This document shows, one piece after another, positions 44,121 through 57,745 of a stretch of DNA of 64,000 nucleotides. A program made the position numbers and the translations under genes. The notes below the pieces were generated by a model, which was not told the origin of the DNA, searched no databases, and saw nothing but the letters and a program-made list of their open reading frames with translations. The stretch is from Amaranthus tricolor (lineage: Eukaryota > Streptophyta > Magnoliopsida > Caryophyllales > Amaranthaceae): the NCBI RefSeq assembly GCF_026212465.1, contig NC_080049.1:35798385-35862384 (forward strand), given 5' to 3'. Position 1 is the stretch's first letter, and the number at the start of each line of letters is the position of its first letter.

Positions 44121-47100
44121 AAGTCACACATTAGTATACTATCATTTATAATCACATTAGTATACTACCATTCATAACAGTATGCATGCATGTAAAAACA
44201 ACCTATATATATTTTGAATTATTTAATTTTGTTCCTTGTATATATTGTTACTATTAGTTAACTTTAATTAGCTGGTAAAATATTTAAGATATTATATATA
44301 TTAGTCATCAATATTATTTTCTATCAAACAATTAAAAAAATATTTGTTTTTTGGAATTAGGATACTTAGGATGCCTTCATCTCGCATTTTAAGTAGGGTA
44401 TTCTATAGTAATTGGACTTAATTACAATTTATACGAAAGACAACCACCACAATATACTAGAGATTGAATTTCCTTTTATTTTAATGTTTATATTAAGATA
44501 AATATAGTGATTAAATCCCATAAGTATAAATTTTTATCAAATTTTCAAAATTTATATAGTTTTTTTTAATTTAATATTTTGCATTAAATATCTTTTTAGT
44601 AGTATAAAAGTCAGTGACTAAGATTTAAATACGTGATTAGATTAACAACTTAAATTAACAATTTTACTAATTGTCTCCTACATCATATATATTATACAAT
44701 TCAATAATCACTATGACCGAAAATCATGATTAACTTAACAATTAGAAATTTTTTTTTCTTTAATTTTCGTGTTAAGATTTATTCACACTACACCATGAGA
44801 AATTTTTCTGCCTTGCCATGCACGTACTTAAAAGATACTCCCAATGACCACATTTCAACAATTGAATAATACCAATCGAATCTCTTTATTTTAGTAATTT
44901 CACCATCTTCGACCCAATATGTTTAGCGATGGATCAAGGAAAAAAAAAACAAGTGTCAATTTAAGTAAAACACGCTAATTAGGCTTTTATCCCTAATCAT
45001 ATATATATATAATACAATACAAACACAAATCAACTCATCTAAAATATAATTATATATAATATTTAAAATTATTTTACATGACCAGATGAGCTCAAGCTAG
45101 ATATGCCATAATATGTTTCTATGAAAAGAAAGATCAAATAAATTTGTTAGGAGTTCAATATCTGCTGTTTTGTGGACAAATCTAGCTCAATGTAAAGATT
45201 TGAAAATAACAACTCCTGAATAATGCCATCAAATGCGGGCAAACTTATTTCTTTTTTCCTGACTTTGAGAGAGAAAACTCATTGCATGTGAGTTGTATCA
45301 CTGACAACATATATTTAATTTAATGTGGTCCAAAAATGGATAAAAATTATGGGGGAAAAACAATTCTTCATTAAAGGGACCTCTCTATTAGGTTTTCAAT
45401 TTTTTAATATACAACGAAAATGTTTTATTACAATTACAATAGACTAATAAATTTAAAACCATTTTTAATAGTCCATGAAAATATAAATTTAATAATTAAG
45501 GAGTTGATAATTTGGTAAACAACCTTTCACATCAAATATTTATTTTATTAATTTTTTTGCCTTTATAAAATATTATAAGGTGTATGTTACGTACGATTTT
45601 CCACATTGAATTTTGACATTAAATTCTTTGAAAAATATACTCCATTTGATTTTGATAATGTTTTTTGAAGGTACATTTTGATGCTGATCGGAATAGATAC
45701 TATCATTTTCAATGATAAAAGTCTATATTTTCTTAAAATAGTGGGCCTTATAGTAATAAAAATCACAATGGAATTACTAAAATAATTATTTTTCTTTGTC
45801 AAAAGTAATTAATGTAATGCATTTATTGCATTGTGCATGGATAAATTTTTGTATAGAAACAATAAAAAGTAGGAAAATTCATATAAAAAATTGAAAGTTA
45901 GAAAAGAACAGTTTATGACAAGGAAATGAAAAGAAAATGAAATTTAGAAAGTTGAAAATTTGAGATGCTTGATTGGTCTAGTGATGGAAACTTCTTGTGG
46001 TATGTTTATGGTTAGATTTTTGAGCTATCCTACTTGTACATGTCAGGAGTTTATCTTTCAAAGTTACATTTCTTTCTTGAGTCTTGTTCAATTCATTTTA
46101 AAATTAAAATGTTAAGTAAAAGAGTAAATTTTCAAAGTCTTAATAAATATTTATAAATTTTAATAATAATAATAATAATAATAAGGGAAAAATAGTTAAA
46201 ACTCACTTAATAATAATTTTTTGTCTTTGTCAAAATTATCTAATAAAAATATTCAACATAAGTATTGTAACTTTCTTTTTTCAAATAAGAATTTGTGACG
46301 AAATTATTTATTAGGGTTTTTTCCATGTTATTGTGATTATTTAAAAAAAAATTAGTTATGAAGCAATTTGATAGTTAGTCCATGATTAGTGTTATGTGAT
46401 GGATGGTAACCTAGAAAATGATTCCATTAGTCTTTTTCTGAAGAAGGTAGAAAAGAAGCCAATGGTATCTTCCAACCAAAATGCCCTTTTATTCCTTCTC
46501 TTAGTTTTGAATATTCCTTCGTATTAATTTAATTAGAAAACATAAAAATCAAATAAAGAGAAAGGGAATCATGCAATTATGACAATAAGGGATATTCTTC
46601 TATCTTTCATTTGCAATTATTAATAATAATATTTATGTTTTGTAATATTTTTAGTATTCTCAAAAGTATATGGCAAAATCATGATATTCATATTTGCAAG
46701 TCCATCTCCCATAAATATATGTTGACTTTTACTCATAATATTATCCTTCAAGAATATTATTACTACCTTGTTGAACATGAATTGAAATTTCATATTCCAA
46801 CATCATCTTTCATCCCTTTCACAAAACCATTACAACCATAACTTATATTCAACCTATCACACATCACAACACATCACATTACATGAAGAATCTTCAATTT
46901 TATTGCCTTAGAATGTCGATAACTTAAATATTAAAGGTACAGGTATTTAAAAAACAACAAATGATTTGATCGATATACTCCATTTTATAATTAAACTCAG
47001 GCAGACTTGGTGAGATCAAAATCACTTAATGATAATGGGATAATGAGATATAATTATACATTTATCGGCATTTAATTTGTAGTTAAAATCGAAATTAAGC

Positions 47101-47170
47101 AACCTAAAAGTGATCGAGTTTAGCAACAAAATTTGCTATAATTCTATAAAAAGCATTTAAATTAAAGATG

Positions 47171-47172
<2 letters not shown>
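44121..47172. other. Gene desert segment; nothing recognised
   Basis: AT-rich sequence with a short (AAT/TAA)n run at about 46158-46182. No exon, RNA gene or bounded mobile element could be supported. Confidence 0.45.

Positions 47173-47235
<63 letters not shown>
47173..47235. repeat. (TA)n microsatellite, ~63 bp
   Basis: Uninterrupted TA units with no inverted-repeat element recognised beside it. Confidence 0.95.
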
Positions 47236-47238
<3 letters not shown>

Positions 47239-48224
47239 CATCTTTAGTTGGTTCATTCTCTTTCTCAACTAATTTAATTACTTCAAATATCAATAGTTAA
47301 AAATTGATTCTTATTTTGGTTTTTATCACTACCAACAACTAAAGCATCCTAGGAGAATTAAAGTAGATTTATTACCAAATAAAACTATATATAATTTTTA
47401 AATTATTAATTTTCATTGAATTGAGCTATTTTTTAACATCTTACAATGAAAAAACCCTGGCCAAATCTTACATCCTATTTTGCAAATTCACAATAGAGTA
47501 TAGTTCAAAAATATATATGAAGAATTCTCATTCACCTTTATTTCCAATGGACTAATTAGCGTCAAACATGAAAAAAACATGTATTACATCTACAATACAT
47601 CTAACTTAAAAGAGCTTTTAGATGAAGGGGAAAGATAAAATATATCATTAAAACTACAATTGTCTACCGATTAAAACTTTTATCGTGACTCAATATATAT
47701 TATATACTTATGCTATCCAAAACCAGTTTGAAAAATCGACTCAACTCATTAACTCTTAATATGTATTTCCTCTATCCCTCTCAATTTGCACCCCTTTCCA
47801 TTTTAGTTTGAACCCACTCATTTTGCACCTTTTTCTTTTTTGGCAATGACCCCACTTTTTTTCTTTAAATCTATCCACTAACTTATTTTCTCCCTCCATT
47901 GTAACCACTTATTTTTATTATTTATTTGGTGTTTGTCTCATTCTTCAACCTAATTTTACTTTCTACTAAATTTTATCCAGAATAATTTAAGTGTATTCTC
48001 ATCGGAAAAGAGAGTAATATACATTAAGCATTTCAGAAGAGTCCATATTCTAATGTCTAAGATATGGTGGTTACTGGTTAGGCGTCCAATCCTAACGACT
48101 TTACCCGTAAATAATGGGAGCCTAACATTCTCCTTTCCGAAAGGAAAAACCATAATAATAGTTGAGTTTACGTCCGAATCCTGTGTTCTGACCACTTAAT
48201 TATAAACCAATGTCCTATCCTATA

Positions 48225-48425
48225 CATCCACCTATCCAATTTATTAGTTCTATTTATTTTTTATCATTATTTATTTATTATTTTTAATTTGTATTTTATC
48301 ATTAATTTTATATGTTAAAACATAGTTATGTGGGATTTTGTTTGATTCGTCTCAATATAAAGATTATTAAAATCAACTTTTTATAGAACAATTAGAGATA
48401 TTAAGAATTAAAATTAGTTGGTTTC
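48225..48425 (+). mobile_element. Stowaway family fragment
   Basis: The module AAAACATAGTTATGTGGGAT ... TTGATTCGTCTCAATATAAA (48317-48362) matches the element at 32763-33021. The right end is replaced by TTAGTTGGT...ACCAACTAA, a small hairpin around GGGTTCAGAGCCCT (48413-48452). Confidence 0.5.
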
Positions 48426-48452
48426 AGGGTTCAGAGCCCTAGGGGGCACCAA

Positions 48453-51400
48453 CTAATGAACGAAATTTCGGCAAAGTTTCATTTGTAAAATTAACAACTA
48501 TTTTACCCTTACTTACTAAATTTTAAATACGACATACCATAAAAGGAAATAGAACAAAACAAATCAACTGACCTAATTAAAAAATGAGATAAAATAAATA
48601 AATAAGACAAGATTACTAAAATGAGAGAGTATTTATCATCAAAAGACTTCAGTATTAATTTTACACTTTTACTCTTATCAATAGAAAATTCTACTTTAAA
48701 GTTTTTTTTAAAAAATGCTTAAGAGCACGTGACCCGTAGGCTCCAACATAGCTCCTCCACTGAGGAGGGAGTATTATATTAGCATTCAAATACACAATGT
48801 TCTCTATGTACCTCTCATAATGCACCCAATATTAATTTTTTATAAAATTTAATGGAAAGGCAAATTTGATTAGAGAAGAAAACAAAAAAAAAAAAAGAAA
48901 CAAGTGGTTATAATAGAGAGAATGATGATGAATTCTTTGAGACTATTGCTAAAAATAGCACAAAATAAGTAGAATAATTAAAATGAAAAGTGTAAATTAT
49001 AAGAAAGAGTCGGTATATGGTAATGATCATTAGCATTATCATCTTTCATTCAGTTGTTACAAATTGCAAATATTTACAAGATTAAAACGACACGTACTAT
49101 TATATGAATGATGATGAATTCTTTGAGTTTATACCGTTCTTGTCATATGAGAGGATATATTAATATTATTGTCAATATACTTTTATATTTTTGTGTATGT
49201 AGTTTAGTTCTTATCCTTGTGCGAAAAAGGGGGAAAAGTGTACCATAAGTAGACGGCTCTACGGTCCAAATTAAAATTGTTCAAATCATATGATAATGCT
49301 TATTATGCATTCTAATTTCTAATTCCATTAACTTCGCAATAACTTTATTAAAGGTGAGATAATTATCTCACTACCCCACTTGGGTCATTAACTAAACTAG
49401 ACATTTCCACTACATTCAAGCTCAATATGTATGTAATACTCCTATTACTCATATCAAAAATAGTGGCGAATTTAGAAAATTTTTTAAGCTGAATAAGTAG
49501 TTTTTTTTTTAGTTTTAAAAATATCGAGCAATAAATATGTGATAATAATTTGTTTATGGCGAACATAAGTCCTTTTGAATTACTAAAAAGTTTTTTGAGC
49601 TAGAGTTTTCAAGCTATGTTAATGACGACTAGAGTTATTGTATAATTCTCAATCATTTTATATTTTTGTGAATGAACTAATATTGTGATTTTTTTTCCTT
49701 GTGGACAAATGAAGTTATTTATAAGAAATCGGGGCCTTGAGGAATTTCTTATGGTGCTCCGACTATTGGGTCGAGCCTGAAAGTGTGATGAATTATATAT
49801 GTTATTAATTGAGTATTAATGCCTTGTATACATATGTCAATACGTCTACATGAATTGTTTTCACATGAGTAAATAGTAATACATGGCATTATTAATTGAC
49901 TTATATATGTTTTAATATAACTATCGTGTTTTATAACTAAATACGCGTTATTTAGTATGAACATTGTTATTTGGAATATGAAGTAAGTTAGAAACAAATT
50001 TGTATGTTATTACATCATGTTAAATTAGAAAGTATGAATTTGACATGAAAACATGTCTACATAAGTTCACATAATAATAGCAATTCTGAACGCATACTTA
50101 GTTATTGTGTGTAAACCCATCAATAAATTGGATTGTATTTAAAGGCTAAATCCAACCAAAAATAATATCAATTAGAAGTATATTCCCTTTATCAGTCTTA
50201 ATTTTCCTCATTTTATTTTTGGTTCTTTGAGGTTAATTAAAAGGGTATAATCCATATTGGTATCAATATATTGTTGTCCATGATGGCACAACTCATTAAT
50301 ATTTTGGGGCACAATCCTACTTTGACTCTTTTTATTTTTAAAGTAAACTAAAAATATATGGTCACGGTTAAAAAGAAAATAATAAATATGAAAAATGATT
50401 TTGTTGGTAAAGGCCATCATTATTTTGGTGATAGTAAACAGGCATGTAATTACATCCATAACTAACAACAAAAATAAAAAAACCTAATAAATTAGGTAAT
50501 TAATTAAAAATTAAGGAAAATATTATAAGTTAATGCTTTTAAATCTGGAGGGAAAAGCAGGCTAATTAGAGATTAAGAATGATGATTAATTTCGTACTAA
50601 TTTTCAATCATTATGAGCATCAAACTACATACAAGACACATAAATTAAATTTTCTTTATATTTATATTCTTTTAAAAAAGAGCAAAAGGAAGCTTTTTTA
50701 TTTTATTTTTGAAAATGTGTGTTCATCTTTATGCTTTTTATATCTTTTGATGGGTACAATAACTAATTACTAAGGTAAAATTAAAGCTGAAAATTGTAGT
50801 GTCACATTCATATGGTGCCAAAACCATGCAATGTCCCATGCAAATCTTTGACAACCACAAAAGAAAGCTTTTTGAGCAATTCATTTTATGCTATCATCAT
50901 TATGTAGTAATTAATAATTATAGTAATTAATAATGATTTTTTTTCCATATCTTTTCATCATAAATTTACTGGCTTCCTATTAGAAACAACTGTAATCTTG
51001 AAGCTCTTTTTGATTTCTCCAACCATTTTGATTTGACCCTCAAAAAAAAAAAACTCTTCTTGTCTTATCCTTACCTTATTTAATTAGGGCACAATTTTTT
51101 TTTAAAAAAAAATAAATTTCGAACAAGTTTATAACCTACCCTTCTAAGTTATTTTGCATCTTGAGAATTGTAGCTAGGTTGAACTATGATCAACAAAGTG
51201 CATACATCAAAAAATAAGAAGAAATTGGCATGAATAATACAATATTTTAATTTTTTTTAGTTATGAAATCAATTATTAATTAATCATGAAAAATATCAAC
51301 TTTGAGATAACTTTTCCACTAACATCCATAACCTGTTAGAAACCTATAATTGCAAATAATTTAATTTCAACAAAATATATAAATCAAATGATAAAATAAA

Positions 51401-51600
51401 AAAATCAAAAATCCTCTACCTTTGGCCACCTTCCCCCACCCCTCTCCCACCTCATGTGCGACCATCTCCCACCTAGCAAAGCATCTATTCCAACCTCCAA
51501 ATCATGCATCAAAATATGTTATGTTATATTTATATTTTATTTTGTTTTTTAATTTACTCTTTTATATATATTACTACTAATATTAACAAAAGCTCAGAGC
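48453..51600. other. Gene desert segment; no gene seen
   Basis: A MITE-like AT-rich block (about 48790-49025) shares phrases with about 47770-47945 (reverse) and 53313-53540. Otherwise nothing is assigned. Confidence 0.35.
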
Positions 51601-51975
51601 ACATTACAATATAATTTGCCTTTAGTGGGATATGTTTAGTGACATTTATTTTTAAAATATCACTATATTAAATTTCTAATAGTATATACAGAGGATTTAG
51701 TGACATTTATTAGACCCTTTAACAGCATAATAAAAAATCATACTAAAACTTTTTACGACATAGAATCTAGTGATATTTCTTATAAATGCCACTATAGACT
51801 ATAGTAACAATTACATATGTTACTAAAGACCAAATAAAGTGTCGCTAAATCACTTTATAGAGGAACTTAAAATAAAAACTAATAATTATTACACTAAAAA
51901 TATAATTCAGTGACATTTTTTAATGTTACTAAATCTAATATCGCGAAAACTTAAATTTGTTGTAGTGACATTTGT
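51600..51975. repeat. Cluster of AGTGACATTT / inverse motifs
   Basis: AGTGACATTT or one-base variants occur near 51638, 51699, 51769, 51909 and 51965. The inverse type (AAATGCCACTA, AAAGTGTCGCTAAA) occurs near 51785 and 51837. Such subterminal arrays are seen in some plant CACTA- or Mutator-like MITEs. TIRs were not fixed. Confidence 0.5.
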
Positions 51976-52110
51976 TAGGATTTGCTTACTTATATTAACT
52001 AAATTAGCTAGTATGTATCTTCATGGATCACTAATTATTAATGGACTTCAAAATATTAAATATATACAATTAATTATGCAACTTTTTTTTTCTTGAATTT
52101 TGAATCAAAC

Positions 52111-52115
<5 letters not shown>

Positions 52116-52155
<40 letters not shown>
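52116..52155. repeat. Poly(A) tract, 40 bp
   Basis: Forty uninterrupted A residues. This could be the tail of a LINE/SINE or processed copy inserted on the plus strand, but the sequence just upstream shows no recognisable retroelement, and replication slippage is an equal explanation. Confidence 0.9.
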
Positions 52156-52157
<2 letters not shown>

Positions 52158-52671
52158 ATTGGCTACAATGATTTAGTCAAAACCAATTTTAAGCACTAAA
52201 GTTTCAAAGACAGTGAAGATGAAGATTGCGTAACTTTTGAAGAATCTAATAAAATGTACAATTAATCCATTACTACTATTATTATTTTGTCTAGAGTACC
52301 ATACTATTTATTGTGCTTTTGGCAAGCCAGTTGAGGATTGCTATATTTAGAATTATTATAATACTTCCTCCCCTTTATAATATTTGTTATTAAATGTGAC
52401 ATACTATATAAAAAATATTACTATTAGTAATAAGTATTATAGAACCGAAAAAATATATAATTTTATATAACCATAGAATGATGATCAAGATTATGATCGA
52501 ATATCTTAAAAAAAAAAAAAATTATGATCGAATACAATGTGAGCGATCAATACTAGGTTGATCATCTACATCCGCAGGCCGCCGCCAACGCACTAATTAT
52601 TACCAATTATTGAATTCCTCTTCATAAACATCTTCTCAAATCTCAATCCACCTCATTTTTCATCATTTATA

Positions 52672-53300
52672 CTCCCCACAATTCATATTAATTGTTCTAT
52701 TTAATTTTTGACACTATTTATCAATTGCTTTTAATTTACATTTATTTTGTTCCTTAAAGAAGTTTTCATTTCTATTTTGGGATTTTTGATTTATTGTTCC
52801 TATAAGAAATCTTTTTATTTATATCATAAATTTTAAACAAAAATAACCTTACTCATACTCATTTTAATATTTTAACAATGCTTATGATCCTCATATATCT
52901 TCCCACTACTTTACAAAAATAACTTTTAATTTTGTGATCCCATAATTTTTACACTAACTTTCTTATAATATTTTTTTAATATTTATAATCTCCATTTTTC
53001 CTCCATCAAATTTATTATTCATAAGATAATATCTCAATTATTTAAAAGATTCTATTTTTCTTATTTCCCGTGAACATTTATTATGGGAACCTCATTAAGA
53101 AACGAAGGGAGTATTTTGTTCTTAATCTAGACGTCAAAATATAGTCAAGTGAGATCTTATTTGATTCGTCTCAATGTAAATTTTATCAATATCAAATTTT
53201 TATAATTTTTAATTATGCACAATTAGGGATATTTAGAATATATTTAGTACATTGGATAGTGTGTATGTGAAAACTAAATTGGACAAATGATGTTAATGGA
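52672..53300 (+). mobile_element. Stowaway family element interrupted by a second insertion
   Basis: The left part (CTCCCCACAATTCATATTAA from 52672, after TA) and the right part with the family module AATATAGTCAAGTGAGATCT (53139-53158) are separated by 52753-53112. The interrupting segment is flanked by perfect 9-bp copies ATTTTGTTC (52744-52752 and 53113-53121). Confidence 0.5.
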
Positions 53301-54298
53301 TGAAATTACTTTCTTACACTGTCCTTCCCATTCTGCACCTAATGCAAAATGGATGAAATTAAATTGAAAGGGAAATTAGGTCAAAAAATAAGACAAAAAA
53401 GATACAGAAAACATAACTGAATGGTTAAGATGAAAATACAGTATAAATTTATGAATAAAATTTAAACAAGAATAATGAGACCATTGCTAAAAATTATAAA
53501 ATAAAAATTGTGAAAAATATGGGAGATATAAAAATTACTAACTCCGTCCCTGAGAAGTTACCACCGTGAAGTATATAACTGCACAAAGATCAAAATTATC
53601 TATAGTATAAAATTAAATAATTTATAATTGTGTGGATAATATATGAAATCAAAGTAGATTTGGGGAACAAAATTCGGAATCAATTAAAAGGAGAAACAAC
53701 ATTTCCGATAATGGGTGATTTCAATTTTTTTATAATAATTCTAAATATTTTAAATTTTTAGTAATTTTTAATGAGTTTAGTTATTTAGTTGATAGATTAT
53801 GGAAAAGTGTCCAAAAATTAGTAGATAAAATAAAAAGAGAAATTAAATTTGTAGATGAGTTTAATCAGATTAGAGAAAATATAAATAATATTAATTCTGA
53901 ATTTGTGGCAAATTTATTAAGATGATCATAGACTTGTAGCAAAATAATTGGGTATTTACTCATATTAGATATATACCAGATGTGAACACAATAATTTATT
54001 AATTTTGTAGATATTTGATAATATCAGGCTATTCATATTCATACTTAACATAATATTCTTTTTGTCCCTGCCAAAAAAATTAATTTTTGTTTCTTGTCAA
54101 CGTTTGATAAGAAATTTATACAATAATAATGACGATGTCAATGACAAAATTCATTAATGATATTGAATATTATACATCTATATCTTTTACAAATTAAGAT
54201 CATATTCTATAAATAAAATCTAGCTAATAAAGTGTGAAAGATATGATTATATTGTTGGTTAGGTTCAGTTTTATATTTAATGAATTTCTCAGAATATT

Positions 54299-54344
54299 AA
54301 TTATTGTGTTTGATAATTGTTATAAATAATTAACAAGATATAAA

Positions 54345-54405
<61 letters not shown>

Positions 54406-54463
54406 TTAATTATTGTGTTTGATGATTGTTATTATAAATAATTAACAAGATATAAAATTATAC
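54299..54463. repeat. Direct duplication flanking a (TA)n tract
   Basis: About 50 bases (TTATTGTGTTTGATAATTG ... TTAACAAGATATAAAATTAT) at 54299-54349 are repeated at 54409-54463 with two or three changes. A (TA)n tract at 54347-54401 lies between them. Confidence 0.85.
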
Positions 54464-54721
54464 TCCTATAACATTTGTCTTCGTTGTCCAATTTAGTAAT
54501 GTTACAACTTACAAGTCTACAACTACTATAATCTAAAGGTTACAAGAAAGTTTGTCATCAGAATTAATGAAAAGTAGGGGAGCCAAAAAAATGCAAATAT
54601 TTTAACAATGATGAAAAAATTTACATATAATTGGAAAACCAATATTTGTAATAGATCAACAAATATAATTTTCATAAAATAAAGAAAAAAAATGACAATT
54701 ATTCTTTTATTCTTTAATATA

Positions 54722-54925
54722 CTCACTCTATCCCACCAACTTTAATCTAATTATATTTAGTGAGCAAATAAAAAAAAATAAAAATGTCAGAAATGTGAGG
54801 ATGAAATGAAAAAGTAACTTAAATATGTGAAAAAAAATTAATATAAAAAGTATAAGTAAAAATTAAAAATAAAAATGAAGTAAACTTAGTAAAACAGACG
54901 GGCAAATTTTGTGGAATAGAAGGAG
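54722..54925. mobile_element. Stowaway-like MITE, 204 bp
   Basis: Flanked by TA (54720-54721 and 54926-54927). Ends CTCACTCTATCCCACCAA and TTTTGTGGAATAGAAGGAG are inverted at about 13 of 18 positions. Confidence 0.6.
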
Positions 54926-54927
54926 TA

Positions 54928-57105
54928 AAAAAATTTACCACTATTATGATATAGTAGTAACCTAAAATTGCTTTTTTTAATTTATTTATTCAACTATGTG
55001 CAAAGTTAATTGGAAAATTTTTGTTTACAAAATTGGTAAGGAAACTCAACCAAAATTATAAATTAATTATTTTTATTTAATTTTAATATTTAATTTTATT
55101 TTTATTATAGGTAAAACTATATAAAAATTTCGTTCTCTTGACAAGATCAATTATATCACGTAATAGTTTTAATTGAAATTGAGCGAGCATATTATTATTT
55201 TCTTTTAGAATTTCAACACGACACGATTATTTATCTAGTATGTCATATACTCTTCACATGACTTCTCTTTCTATTAAAACTCTTCACATAAATTCTCTTG
55301 GGGATAGATGTGTAAATGCAATGCATACGATATTTACATATCTAATGTAAAATATTTTACTTGAACTGACGATTGTATTAATGTATGATATTCAAAACTC
55401 GTGATCTTATTTAATATTAGAATTATTTTGATATAATGTTAAATAATCAACCTAACTAAAACTTAACTTGATATATGTTGGTCATAGTGCATGTTAGTAT
55501 ATGTTAATTTTATAGTCTATGCCAAAAATATATTTTAAAAGTTAGATACAAATATATGATAAATAAGAACTCATTCCAAAGAAAAGGTCCCAAATTACTT
55601 TAATGGGAGAAGTGGTATTCTCCCATCATTTCAAATCAAGCTTTTTTTTTATATATTATCGTTTCAACAATTAAAACAAGACCACAATTTATTAGAATTT
55701 CTATAATTTGTAGGATTATTATTTGTCTCTCCTAAGTCCTAAGGTCTAAGTCATCCAATTAAATTACTAGTTAAAGCTTATTTGTCTAGTTCCACATATA
55801 AAAACAATACTCTTAATTACACTCTAGTAAATTCCAATAATATTCAATTAATTCTTTTGAGGGATAATGTATTATGTGCTATTTATTGTGAAATAAAAAT
55901 TGAAAAAAAAAAAAAGGAATTGTCAAGTGCCAACTTGAATGGGCAAAATCAGCTAGCGGAAGGTCCCAACAAGAGGAAAAAAAAATACTTCAAGATAAAA
56001 GAAAAGGAAAATGGGCCATGTATGGTCGGGTGGTTTCCCAGATGGGCGGCAAAGAAAAGGACCCACACCCGGACCCATACAGCTAAAAAATTGAAAGCTT
56101 TGAGATTGAGTGGATCTTTCTCAAATACTTACTCCATTTTAGTATATTTACTATATTTAATTTTTTATTCGCATAATTTAATGTGTTATTTTAATTATTT
56201 ATATGTTGAATTATACAAATCTAAAAATTATAAAAACTTAATATTATGAAAGTATACGATTAGACAATTCAAACAAGATCCCACTTGACTATAAATTTTC
56301 TTACACATTAGCCATATTATATAAAATAACCGTATTATATAAAATAAACATGAACAATGAATATTGTTAAAAATAATTATGTAGTAATTATTTCAGAACA
56401 AAAGCATTACTAGTAATTTTTTATTATTACTAGGTAAGGATTAATTACACGAGGGTGAAGGTTGTATATGATAATTCATTATTACTAGGTAAGGTTTTCC
56501 ATTTATTTCACACTATTTTTTGGGTATGATTCATACAACTTTTTTGAAATTTAATTAATAAATTTATCTTTGGAATCACATCTACTTATTCTTTTAATTT
56601 ATTATTTATCATATTCACCAATTATAAATTAATACTTATATCTCTATAAAGATATACAAATATTCCCTCTATTTTGAAGCATTAGCTATAAGTATAGAAT
56701 TTCAGCAAATCAAAAAAGTATTAAAAGTGGGTAAACAAGTGTGATTTATGAAGAATGTGTGAATATAGTGAAAATATAATTTAAATGTTTGGATGAAAAT
56801 TAAAAAGTAAGTCTGGATTATAGCTAAAATAAAAAAAAATTTTCAAAAATCAATAAGATAAACTAATAAGAAAAATATAGCGAAATTCGTATGAAAGAGA
56901 GTACAGATTATTTGTGTTTTTGAAAGTAATAGTACTTATGAGCGTTTTATTGTTTTTGAAATGGGTCTTAACGCCCCACCCATTTCCTTTCAATCACCAC
57001 TTCCGGGTTTGAAGGGTCGTTCTCCTTGTCTAATCAACCCTCATATTCCAGTATTTACACTATAAGAAAGGTTTTATGTCGTCTATCGGTCTATATCCCT
57101 AATAC
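54928..57105. other. Gene desert segment with one less AT-rich island
   Basis: About 55915-56105 is clearly less AT-rich and contains TGGGCA, TGGGCC and GGGCGG in quick succession, motifs reminiscent of site II promoter elements. A 155-residue plus-strand frame crosses it (55782-56249) but begins and ends in AT-rich sequence and shows no domain, so no gene is called. A Stowaway family fragment (AAGATCCCACTTGACTATAA) is at about 56274. Confidence 0.35.
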
Positions 57106-57745
57106 TTAAAAGACTCCGTTACATAATACTCGCTACATTTTTTATTTTTGGCAATTTCATAATACTTGCTGCATTTTCATTTTTAGTAATAAAAAAATCA
57201 TTTAAAGTTTTACCTACCCCTATTTTTATCCTACTCTATATTCTATACTCTATACTCTATACTCTATAATAAAATAATATACTATACTCTTTAAAGTAAA
57301 CTAACAACCTATTTTTTCTTTTTCTTTTTCAATTAACAATAATAAAATACTATACTCTATAAAGTAAACAATCAGCTACAATGTAGGTCAATCACTTTTC
57401 TTAATACCCGTGCCCATGCAAATGTGGCGACTAGAACGGAACGGAGGAAGTACTTCATTATGATGGGTTATAGAAATCAGCTAGTCTCTTGAGAGACCGG
57501 CTCTTTGAGAGGCGTATCTCAAATTCAATCCATTAAAGATTAATGTCTATTTATCGTATTCATAATGTCTACGTATATTATTTTAAATGCTTACTTACCA
57601 TATCCTTAATGTTTACTTTTAATATCTTAAATGTCTACTTACATCCTTCTTAATACCTACTTACAATATTTTAAAAAAAATATAATAAATCAGCCTAATT
57701 AAGGATGATCTCTCAAAAAGACCGTCTCTGAGAAGAATTTGTGTT
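57106..57745. repeat. MITE-like block, CTATACT heptamer repeat and GAGACCG element
   Basis: CTCCGTTACATAATACTCGC near 57106 pairs loosely with GAACGGAGGAAGTA near 57440 (Stowaway-like). Between them is a short tandem of CTATACT (about 57233-57268). From 57478 to 57745 follows a third GAGACCG-type element: CTCTTGAGAGACCGGCTC at the left and CTCTCAAAAAGACCGTCTC at the right. Confidence 0.5.

Noticed and set aside
55782..56249. 155-residue plus-strand ORF
   Set aside because: Spans AT-rich sequence at both ends with Lys- and Asn-rich low complexity; no splice partners or motifs.
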